From an uncultured Verrucomicrobiales bacterium (GTDB lineage: Bacteria; Verrucomicrobiota; Verrucomicrobiia; Verrucomicrobiales; Akkermansiaceae), in contig CALFTQ010000123.1 of the NCBI GenBank assembly GCA_937916135.1, positions 1 through 20,978 of the forward strand: a stretch of DNA of 20,978 nucleotides. Direction: 5' to 3'. The notes below the pieces were generated by a model, which did not search any database, was not told the origin of the DNA, and saw only the letters and a list, made by a program, of their open reading frames with translations. Each line of letters opens with the position of its first letter. Within the stretch, counting starts at the first letter, position 1. Both the position numbers and the translations under genes were made by a program. Shown here piece after piece: positions 7,275 to 12,843 of the stretch.

Positions 7275-8279
7275 TCATGCGGCCCAGAACTGGGCTGATG
7301 CATGAACTCCGTTCATGCACAGGTACCGCGTTCGCAGCAGCGTAGCATCCCGGTGACCTATCTCCACCTGCAGCTCCGCATAGCTGCGGAAATGGCTCAG
7401 GTGATAACTCGCAAAGGTATGCCGCAGCGCATCCTGCGGCCAGGGATGGGCCGCACACCACCCCGCTGCGCAGCGCAGCTCCCGCCAGTGCCACAGCCAG
7501 TTCGCCGGGCATATCCTCTCTCCATCCGCCCGGCGATGCGCCCGCAGAATCCTCAGCAGAGGCTTGTGAATCGTCACCCGCCGGGCGCCGCCCGTCTTGC
7601 TGTGCTGCGGTAGGATATAAATCGCCCGCTCCCGCAAATCCACCTGCGCCCAGGTCAGCCGCGCCACCTCGTGCGGACGAATCCCGGCATACAGCATCAT
7701 CCCCACCGCCGCCGCACAACTGCCACCTTGGTGGGCCTCCGCCGTCTGCCTCAAATCCTTAATCTCCTGCGGCGTAAGAATCGGCACCTGCTTCTCCACC
7801 ACCCGCGGGGTCTCCACCTTTGCCACCGGATTCTCGCTGCACCAGCCCCGCTTCACCGCCGTACCGAATACCCCACTGAGAATCAGCCGTGCCTTCTGCC
7901 GCTGCCGTGGTGTATCAAACGCCATCTCAATATACCGCGCACACTCCTGCGCCGAAATTGCCCGCACCTTCCGCCGCGCCAACCCTGGGCAGCGCTTCAT
8001 GAACCTCCGCGTGAAATACCGGAAATCGTACACCGTCCGCACCCGTCTCTCCCGCCGCGCCTCCAGCGCGAAGGCGACCGCCTTTTCAAACGTCACCGTG
8101 TGTTCCTGTTTCTTCAACACTTCGGCACCTGCAGCTATGCAGCGCAAAGCCCGTTTTGTTCTCCCTTTCCCCAATTGTATGGCCGCACACGCCACCTGGG
8201 CCGCTTCCAACGCCGGAACACCACTGCGCTTCAATAACACAAGCGCGGCCATTTCGTCTTCGGATAGTTCTGTAATCAT
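7275..8279 (-). CDS. Tyrosine recombinase / site-specific integrase
   Basis: A 334-residue phage-integrase-family recombinase that breaks and rejoins DNA through a covalent 3'-phosphotyrosine. A SAM-like core-binding domain covers about 60-150. Catalytic residues are Arg201 (AGIRPHEVARL), Lys228 (HSKTGG), Arg286 (DALRHTFASY), His309 (IGHRD) and nucleophile Tyr319 (RTRYLC). The first position of the usual HxxR box is Asp283, a substitution seen in some integrases that need not abolish activity. The ATG at 8279 is used; a TTG at 8342 is open upstream. A perfect inverted repeat begins 10 bp upstream and separates it from a divergent lipoprotein operon, so it may act on that region. The gene is GC-rich like the chromosome, unlike the lipoprotein genes. 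An alternative is a degraded mobile-element integrase. Confidence 0.9.
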   Translation of the reverse strand: MITELSEDEMAALVLLKRSGVPALEAAQVACAAIQLGKGRTKRALRCIAAGAEVLKKQEHTVTFEKAVAFALEARRERRVRTVYDFRYFTRRFMKRCPGLARRKVRAISAQECARYIEMAFDTPRQRQKARLILSGVFGTAVKRGWCSENPVAKVETPRVVEKQVPILTPQEIKDLRQTAEAHQGGSCAAAVGMMLYAGIRPHEVARLTWAQVDLRERAIYILPQHSKTGGARRVTIHKPLLRILRAHRRADGERICPANWLWHWRELRCAAGWCAAHPWPQDALRHTFASYHLSHFRSYAELQVEIGHRDATLLRTRYLCMNGVHASAQFWAA

Positions 8280-8288
8280 ATCTGCTCG

Positions 8289-8444
8289 CTTTCGGAATCC
8301 GTAAGTCAAGCATGCAATTTGTTTTATTTCCAGAAATATCAAAGAGTGGGAACCGCGTTCCAGCTAAATATCGCCTCTGTGAATATATTTGTAAGCATTC
8401 GATTCTCAGTTATTGTAGAATAGCTCTTTTACGGATTCCGAAAG
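8289..8444. repeat. 16-bp perfect inverted repeat framing the divergent promoter region
   Basis: CTTTCGGAATCCGTAA (8289-8304) and its exact complement TTACGGATTCCGAAAG (8429-8444) enclose 124 bp of AT-rich DNA. Each arm ends close to a start codon, the recombinase ATG at 8279 and the lipoprotein ATG at 8456. The interior holds a TAGAAT box (8416-8421), a GGAAC-CGC-GTTCC dyad (8349-8361) and two AAATATC copies (8334 and 8366). The arrangement resembles an invertible promoter segment next to its recombinase, or a symmetric operator. Confidence 0.8.
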
Positions 8445-8455
8445 GGTATATTGAT

Positions 8456-8839
8456 ATGCGTATGAGATATATTTCTACATTTGCAATTCCAATTTTGGTT
8501 GCAAGTATTCTTGCATCTTGTTCTCTTTCGCCTAAATGCTATCCTGAGGGAACTATTTCCCTTATGCTGTACAGACCCGTTGACTTTAATGGGCACGAAA
8601 ACCTTTATGTAAACCAAAGCAAAACACTAAAAGGCGTTTCAAATACACAAGCCAAAAACGGCGGATTAACTCTATACAAAGATGAAATATTCTGTTCATT
8701 AGGAAAAGCTGTCAGACATGCTATAGAAAAAGAGGGTCCATATTGCATGGGTCTTGCCAACGTCAAAGTGACAAGAAATTATGAACCAGGAACTGGTGTG
8801 ATTGCAGTTGAAGGAAACCCCGTATATCGTAAACACTAA
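8456..8839 (+). CDS. Small lipoprotein, family member 1
   Basis: A 127-residue predicted lipoprotein of unknown function. The N-terminus (MRMRYISTFAIPILVASILASC) is a signal peptide with the lipobox LAS-Cys22. The ATG at 8456 is preceded at 9 nt by AAAGGG, the end of the right inverted-repeat arm; ATG 8462 is the alternative. The C-terminal third (GPYCMGLANVKV ... VEGNPVYRK) matches the end of the next gene's product, so the two are paralogues. It is AT-rich and differs in base composition from the flanking chromosome, which suggests acquisition. First gene of a probable three-gene operon. An upstream in-frame extension to 8312 would run through the inverted repeat and destroy the signal peptide, so I reject it. 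Confidence 0.8.
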   Translation: MRMRYISTFAIPILVASILASCSLSPKCYPEGTISLMLYRPVDFNGHENLYVNQSKTLKGVSNTQAKNGGLTLYKDEIFCSLGKAVRHAIEKEGPYCMGLANVKVTRNYEPGTGVIAVEGNPVYRKH

Positions 8840-8853
8840 ACAATTTATTAAGA

Positions 8854-9231
8854 ATGAAAAAAATCTTTGTGATTTCATTAATGACGGCAGCATTATCTTC
8901 CTGCTCAATTAAATCAAATACTGTGGAGATACCACTTTCTGTTGTCAGTCACACAACTGTACCCTTCAAATCCGGTGTTTCCTACTATGTTGATAAATCG
9001 GAGAAAATCAGTGAGGATGATATGTCATTCTATTTTCTGCCATTGTTCCGAGACAGCATACCCAATACAGATGTGAACGACATTATTGAAGAAACAGTTC
9101 AAAAAGCCGGAGGTGATTGCGTAGGTCTTACAGACGCGGCAGTTCTGTACCAAGGCGTGTCCGGTTTTATAATTGGCACGGGTAAATGGTATATAGAAGG
9201 ATATCCCATACGAAGAAAGTCCGCACAATAA
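8854..9231 (+). CDS. Small lipoprotein, family member 2
   Basis: A 125-residue predicted lipoprotein. Signal peptide MKKIFVISLMTAALSSC has the lipobox LSS-Cys17. The C-terminal segment GGDCVGLTDAAV ... YIEGYPIRRK parallels the first lipoprotein (YCMGLANVKV ... VEGNPVYRK), indicating duplication and divergence of a small secreted domain. The gene follows 14 nt after the previous stop, so it is probably co-transcribed. It is AT-rich. I do not recognise a named domain. The short C-terminal pattern recalls small lipoproteins that occur in tandem near membrane genes, but no function follows from it. Confidence 0.78.
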   Translation: MKKIFVISLMTAALSSCSIKSNTVEIPLSVVSHTTVPFKSGVSYYVDKSEKISEDDMSFYFLPLFRDSIPNTDVNDIIEETVQKAGGDCVGLTDAAVLYQGVSGFIIGTGKWYIEGYPIRRKSAQ

Positions 9232-9272
9232 CGGCGAAATAAACGTCCTTGAGTTTTCAGGTAAGCTGTTAT

Positions 9273-9932
9273 ATGAAAACCGTTTACCCTATTTGGATGT
9301 TGATACATCTATCTGCATGGGTTCTGTGTTGCTGCGCAGGAAAACAAATGCAAGACGTCCTTGTTTCTTCAGACGTTCCGCACACCAAGATATATGTAAA
9401 CGGAGTTGAACAAGGAACCACACCTAACTACATCACACTTGATAAAAAGAAAAAATACAACCTTGAGTTAAAAGCAAAAGGCTACTATCCATACACAAAA
9501 AGACTCTCTGCCTCTCGAGGAAATACATTTGAGCCCATCAGCGTCAGAATGCCTCGAAATCGGGAAGAATTTCTCGCGATGACATCGCCACCACCTGTGC
9601 AAAGGCAAACAAATGACACTCCCTCTTCTCAGGCACCTCAGAGCCAGGAATCGCAAGGTCCCAATTTCTGGGGAACTATGGCAGGGGTAGTTGCTGGTGC
9701 AATTATTAATACTGCCATCAATGAATACACCGGAGGCTCAGGCACAGCAAATACACCAGATACCACAGCCTTAACAGCTGGAACTGGCAAGAAAAGAAGA
9801 AAAAATGTTACTTATTGGGAGCCTTGCAGTTATTGCTATGGCGGAGCAAAAAAAACCGGATTTAGTACAGGTGTTTGTCCAAAATGTTTAGGCAAGGGGA
9901 AATACAAACGCGTAGACTGGACTGCCATGTGA
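9273..9932 (+). CDS. PEGA-domain protein with glycine zipper and CxxCxG zinc finger
   Basis: A 219-residue exported protein with an unusual domain string. After a hydrophobic N-terminus (about 7-22, ending VLCCCAG) comes a PEGA domain at about 32-85 (VPHTKIYVNGVEQGTTP ... LKAKGYYPY), a surface beta-sandwich often found on envelope proteins. A Ser/Gln/Pro-rich linker follows. A glycine-zipper-like helix (GTMAGVVAGAIINTA) lies at about 134-150. The C-terminus has two CxxC motifs (Cys185/188 and Cys202/205; CSYCYGG and CPKCLGKG) as in the DnaJ central zinc finger. The ATG at 9273 is chosen over a TTG at 9249. It lies 41 nt after lipoprotein 2 and probably belongs to the same operon. Whether it is a lipoprotein is unclear because the Cys run does not fit the lipobox. 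Confidence 0.78.
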   Translation: MKTVYPIWMLIHLSAWVLCCCAGKQMQDVLVSSDVPHTKIYVNGVEQGTTPNYITLDKKKKYNLELKAKGYYPYTKRLSASRGNTFEPISVRMPRNREEFLAMTSPPPVQRQTNDTPSSQAPQSQESQGPNFWGTMAGVVAGAIINTAINEYTGGSGTANTPDTTALTAGTGKKRRKNVTYWEPCSYCYGGAKKTGFSTGVCPKCLGKGKYKRVDWTAM

Positions 9933-10055
9933 AAGCTAAATTTAATATGTCGTTTGAATTAAAAACTTTATTTTCACGAATGCCAGCAGTTGTTTAACCG
10001 AAAGCTGTGCAGCGTTGTTGATACCCCCGCTACTCCATTGGGAAATTTTAAAGCG
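9933..10055. other. AT-rich intergenic stretch closing the lipoprotein cluster
   Basis: No ORF or strong hairpin seen. Composition changes from AT-rich to the GC-rich chromosomal norm across this stretch, so it is a plausible edge of an acquired segment. Confidence 0.4.
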
Positions 10056-10084
10056 TTGACAACACGCACTCAGCCTGATAGAAT
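10056..10084 (+). promoter_or_regulatory. Strong promoter of the exported protein gene
   Basis: TTGACA (10056-10061), exact 17-nt spacer, TAGAAT (10079-10084). The -10 box ends 9 nt before the ATG at 10094, so the predicted start site is 2-4 nt from the start codon and the mRNA is essentially leaderless. Confidence 0.75.
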
Positions 10085-10093
10085 CTCGCCGCT

Positions 10094-10675
10094 ATGAACA
10101 AATCGACCCTGCTTTCCCTCTTTTCTACGCTCATGCTGGCAGCGTCCATCCTCCCTGCCGAATGCTCTGCCCAGGTGAAGATGCTGGAGAAGAAGGATGA
10201 AGCGCTGCTGCGCAAGAGCATGGGCAAGCGCGGGGTGGCGGCCAAGGTGCTCAGGAAGGGCGGCCTGATAGGCGGCTCCATTGATTCCTCTGCGGATTAT
10301 TATCTCATCTGCTCCTTCATCATCGGCGATAACAACCCGGAATGGGTGGAGCTTTTCGAGCGCGAGGAAGAGCTTCGCGCTGAAGGTATCCAGATTGTGC
10401 TTTCCTGCAATGAGGACGGCCACACCACTAATGCCAAAAAGCGTGCCAAGGAATACCTGCGCAAGCGCAATGTGAAGGCCCCCTGTGTGTTCCGCTCCAT
10501 GATTGAAGCCCAGCATGCCGCCGGAAAAGCCACCCCCACTTTCTGGGATTTCAATACCTACCGCTACAAGGCTATCCGCTACGATGGCGCCCAGGCCGGT
10601 GGAGGCTCCGGCATGGAGGCCAGCTATAAGCCTGTGCTGGAAAAAATCAGGCAGGACCGGGCACAGAATCCTTGA
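10094..10675 (+). CDS. Exported protein of unknown function, possibly thioredoxin-like
   Basis: A 193-residue protein with a clear signal peptide (residues 1 to about 26, ending ECSAQ). The mature part has a strand-helix-strand pattern YYLICSF ... WVELFEREEELRAEGIQIVLSCNE followed by KAPCVF and ATPTFWDFN. This order and a Thr-Pro resembling the cis-proline loop suggest a thioredoxin fold, but there is no CxxC, so a redox role is not supported. It may be a non-catalytic periplasmic binding or scaffolding domain. Promoter and ATG are well defined. The stop codon is one base from repeat copy 2. Its GC-rich composition matches the chromosome, unlike the preceding lipoproteins. Confidence 0.8.
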   Translation: MNKSTLLSLFSTLMLAASILPAECSAQVKMLEKKDEALLRKSMGKRGVAAKVLRKGGLIGGSIDSSADYYLICSFIIGDNNPEWVELFEREEELRAEGIQIVLSCNEDGHTTNAKKRAKEYLRKRNVKAPCVFRSMIEAQHAAGKATPTFWDFNTYRYKAIRYDGAQAGGGSGMEASYKPVLEKIRQDRAQNP

Positions 10676-10676
10676 T

Positions 10677-10770
10677 AAATTGATGTTTGTAGCCATCGGG
10701 GCACGGGACTTCAGTCCCGAAATAACGGTGCTTCCAATCGGGACTGAAGTCCCGTGCTCCGACAAATTTG
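10677..10770 (+). repeat. REPIN-like palindromic doublet, copy 2 (shortened)
   Basis: The same element as copy 1 in the opposite orientation: core 10696-10763 with spacer AAATAACGGTGCTTCCAAT. It starts AAATTGATGTTTGT, like copy 3. About 20 nt of the distal flank are missing compared with copies 1 and 3 (CCGAC runs directly into AAATT). It begins one base after the stop codon of the upstream gene and ends just before the rph promoter, so it may also act as a terminator or insulator. Confidence 0.9.
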
Positions 10771-10773
10771 GGA

Positions 10774-10802
10774 TTGAGCAATCCGGGCATCTATGGTACA
10801 AC
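10774..10802 (+). promoter_or_regulatory. Promoter of rph with a dyad over the -35 box
   Basis: TTGAGC (10774-10779), 17-nt spacer, TACAAC (10797-10802). The -10 box ends 7 nt before the ATG at 10810. A perfect dyad GGATTG-AG-CAATCC (10771-10784) covers the -35 box and could be an operator. Confidence 0.45.
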
Positions 10803-10809
10803 TATGTTC

Positions 10810-11589
10810 ATGGAACGCCAGGATAATCGCGGGGTGGATGAAATGCGCCCGCTTGAGTTTGTGTTGGGCGTGGCGCCGAATGCCACGGCTTCTGTTCTTT
10901 CGTGCTTCGGCAACACGCGCGTCATCTGCGCGGTGACCATTGAGGAAGACGTGCCGCGCTGGATGAAGCTGCAGCATGTGCCGGGTGGCTGGCTCACGGC
11001 GGAGTATGCCATGCTCCCCTACTCCACCCTGGACCGCAAGAAGCGCGATTCCGGCGGCAAGGTGGATGGCCGCTCAGTGGAGATTCAGCGCCTCATCGGC
11101 CGCAGTCTGCGTGCCGTGGTGGATCTGGAGGCCCTGGGTGCCCGCACCATCTGCGTGGATTGCGATGTGCTGCAGGCCGATGGCGGCACGCGCACGGCCA
11201 GCATCACCGGCGCTGCGGTGGCGCTGCAGATTGCGCTCAATAAGCTGGTAGCCACCGGTGCGCTGGAGAAGAACCCCATGAAGCAGCTTGTTTCCGCCAT
11301 TTCCGTGGGCAAGCTGCAGGGCACCCCCCTGCTGGACCTCTGCTATGTGGAAGACCGCGATGCCGAGGTGGATATGAACGTGGTCATGACTGAGCGCGGC
11401 GAATATGTGGAGGTGCAGGGCAGCGGTGAGGAAGCCGTGTTCACCGCCGAGGAAATGGCCCGGATGCTCGCGCTGGCCGCCAAGGGGGCTGCCGCCATCA
11501 CCGCCGCCCAGAAGGCCGCCATTGCCCGCGCAGACGAGCCCAGCGCCAGCGATTTCAACTCCCTGAAAGATTTTTTTGCAAAAAAATAA
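10810..11589 (+). CDS. rph: Ribonuclease PH
   Basis: A 259-residue phosphorolytic 3'-to-5' exoribonuclease that trims tRNA 3' ends, releasing nucleoside diphosphates. Family signatures are intact: RPLEFVLG near the N-terminus, WLTAEYAMLPYST (about 61-73), EIQRLIGRSLR (91-101) and DCDVLQADGGTRTASITG (117-134), whose Arg and Thr-Ala-Ser bind phosphate. Three starts are open: TTG 10768, ATG 10804 and ATG 10810. I prefer 10810 (MERQDNRG) because the -10 box then gives a leaderless start and the TTG start would lie in repeat copy 2. The upstream exported protein has its own strong promoter, and repeat copy 2 separates the genes. Confidence 0.94.
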   Translation: MERQDNRGVDEMRPLEFVLGVAPNATASVLSCFGNTRVICAVTIEEDVPRWMKLQHVPGGWLTAEYAMLPYSTLDRKKRDSGGKVDGRSVEIQRLIGRSLRAVVDLEALGARTICVDCDVLQADGGTRTASITGAAVALQIALNKLVATGALEKNPMKQLVSAISVGKLQGTPLLDLCYVEDRDAEVDMNVVMTERGEYVEVQGSGEEAVFTAEEMARMLALAAKGAAAITAAQKAAIARADEPSASDFNSLKDFFAKK

Positions 11590-11605
11590 AAATTAGTTGT
11601 AGAAT
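11576..11605 (+). promoter_or_regulatory. Candidate promoter for the EF-hand gene at the end of rph
   Basis: TTGCAA (11576-11581), 18-nt spacer, TAGAAT (11600-11605), partly inside the rph 3' end. Transcription would start near 11612, exactly at the base of the following stem-loop, giving the EF-hand mRNA an 85-nt leader that begins with a hairpin. Confidence 0.4.
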
Positions 11606-11612
11606 TCTCCAG

Positions 11613-11648
11613 AAAGCACCGTTCCCTTATGCGAGGAGCGGTGCTTTT
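11613..11648 (+). terminator. Stem-loop downstream of rph: terminator or 5' leader hairpin
   Basis: AAAGCACCGTTCC (11613-11625) pairs over 13 bp, with one G-U, with GGAGCGGTGCTTT (11635-11647) around a 9-nt loop. TTTT closes it. This is the form of an intrinsic terminator for rph, though the T-tract is short. Because a promoter may start at its foot, it could instead be an mRNA-stabilising leader hairpin. Confidence 0.65.
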
Positions 11649-11696
11649 CGCATCCCCACCTCCTGAAAATCTAAACACAAACCAAAACATATCACC

Positions 11697-12641
11697 ATGA
11701 AGAAATCCCTGTTGATTGCTCTGTTCGCCGCCATGCCCCTCATGGCTCAGGATTGCCCGCAGAAGCCTGAGTGCGCCCCGCAGCACCCCTGCTGCTTCGG
11801 CAAGATGCACCGCCCGCACGGCCCCCGTCCCCAGCTGACGGAGGAGCAGAAGGCTGAAATGAAGGCCAAGTTCGAAGCCCGCCGCGCCGAGATGCTCGCC
11901 AAGTTCGATGCCGATAAGGACGGCAAACTTTCCTGCGACGAACGCAAGGCTGCCCGCGAGGCCCGCCGCGCCGAGATGCTCGCCAAGTTCAACGCTGATA
12001 AGGTCGGCAATCTCTCCGAAGATGAGCGCAAGGCTGCCCGCGAGGCTCGCAAGGCTGAGATGAAGGCCAAGTTCATGGAGAAGTTCGACACCGACAAGGA
12101 TGGTCAGCTCTCCGACGCCGAGAAGGAAGCCGCCAAGGCTGAGTTCGGCAAGCGCGGCCCCCGCCACCACGGCAAGCGCTGCGGCCACAAGGGCCCGCGT
12201 CATCACGGCAAGTGCTGCGGCCCCATGGGTCCCCGCCACCAGCTGACGGAGGAGCAGAAGGCTGAGATGAAGGCCAAGTTCATGGAGACGTTCGATACCG
12301 ACAAGGACGGCAAGATTTCCGACGCCGAGAAGGAAGCCATCAAGGCTGCCCACGAGGCCCGCAAGGCTGAGATGAAGGCCAAGTTCGAAGCCCGCAAGGC
12401 CAAGTTCATGGAGAAGTTCGACACCGACAAGGACGGCAAGATCTCTGACGCCGAGAAGGAAGCCATCAAGGCTGCCCACGAGGCCCGCAAGGCTGAGATG
12501 AAGGCCAAGTTCATGGAGAAGTTCGACACCGATAAGGACGGTCAGATTTCCGACGCTGAGAAGGAAGCCATCAAGGCTGAGTTCAAGAAGCGTGGCCCCC
12601 GCCGCCACGGCAAGTGCTGCGGCCCCAAGTGCCAGAAGTAA
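11697..12641 (+). CDS. Secreted EF-hand repeat protein with His/Cys-rich linkers
   Basis: A 314-residue exported calcium-binding-type protein. Signal peptide 1 to about 17 (MKKSLLIALFAAMPLMA). Six 12-residue EF-hand loops start at residues 71, 99, 131, 200, 242 and 277, five with the pattern DxDKDGx(L/I)SxxE. Loop 2 (NADKVGNLSEDE) is degenerate, with Asn at position 1 and Val at position 5, and probably does not bind Ca. Between loops lie Lys/Glu/Ala-rich helices. His/Cys clusters sit at 30-41, 156-181 and 301-312 (GPRHHGK, KCCGP) and could bind transition metals. The repeats are nearly identical at DNA level, so copy number may vary. Function is probably metal binding in the periplasm or outside the cell. 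No partner is evident. Confidence 0.85.
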   Translation: MKKSLLIALFAAMPLMAQDCPQKPECAPQHPCCFGKMHRPHGPRPQLTEEQKAEMKAKFEARRAEMLAKFDADKDGKLSCDERKAAREARRAEMLAKFNADKVGNLSEDERKAAREARKAEMKAKFMEKFDTDKDGQLSDAEKEAAKAEFGKRGPRHHGKRCGHKGPRHHGKCCGPMGPRHQLTEEQKAEMKAKFMETFDTDKDGKISDAEKEAIKAAHEARKAEMKAKFEARKAKFMEKFDTDKDGKISDAEKEAIKAAHEARKAEMKAKFMEKFDTDKDGQISDAEKEAIKAEFKKRGPRRHGKCCGPKCQK

Positions 12642-12648
12642 ACCCCTT

Positions 12649-12713
12649 TACCGTTGAGTAACGGTATAGCATAGAGACGCTGAGCGCCGTCCGGAGAAAT
12701 CCGGGCGGCGTTT
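12649..12713 (+). terminator. Tandem hairpins terminating the EF-hand gene
   Basis: A first small hairpin TACCGTT-GAGT-AACGGTA (12649-12666) is followed by CGCCGTCCGGA-GAAA-TCCGGGCGGCG (12685-12710), an 11-bp stem with one G-U and a GAAA tetraloop, then TTT. The second has the form of an intrinsic terminator with a short T-tract. Confidence 0.7.
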
Positions 12714-12801
12714 CAGCTTGCTGCTCTTCAGCCTCTTTATCGTCTAAAATTGGCTGCAGAAATTCACCAGAAATGCGCGGTCTGACGACCGTTGTCGACA
12801 T

Positions 12802-12827
12802 TGCTGCCCGCCTGACCGGCGGCAGCA
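12802..12827 (-). terminator. Stem-loop after the Pmp-like gene
   Basis: On the minus strand TGCTGCCGCC pairs with GGCGGGCAGCA (one bulged G) around a 5-nt loop, 17 bp beyond the stop of the large gene. No T-tract follows, so this may be a 3'-end stabiliser or a Rho-dependent end rather than a classical terminator. Confidence 0.4.
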
Positions 12828-12843
12828 GAGTTAGCGAACGCTT

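Noticed and set aside
8312..8455. Extended N-terminus of the first lipoprotein from ATG 8312
   Set aside because: It would place 48 residues before a clear lipoprotein signal peptide and run through the inverted repeat.
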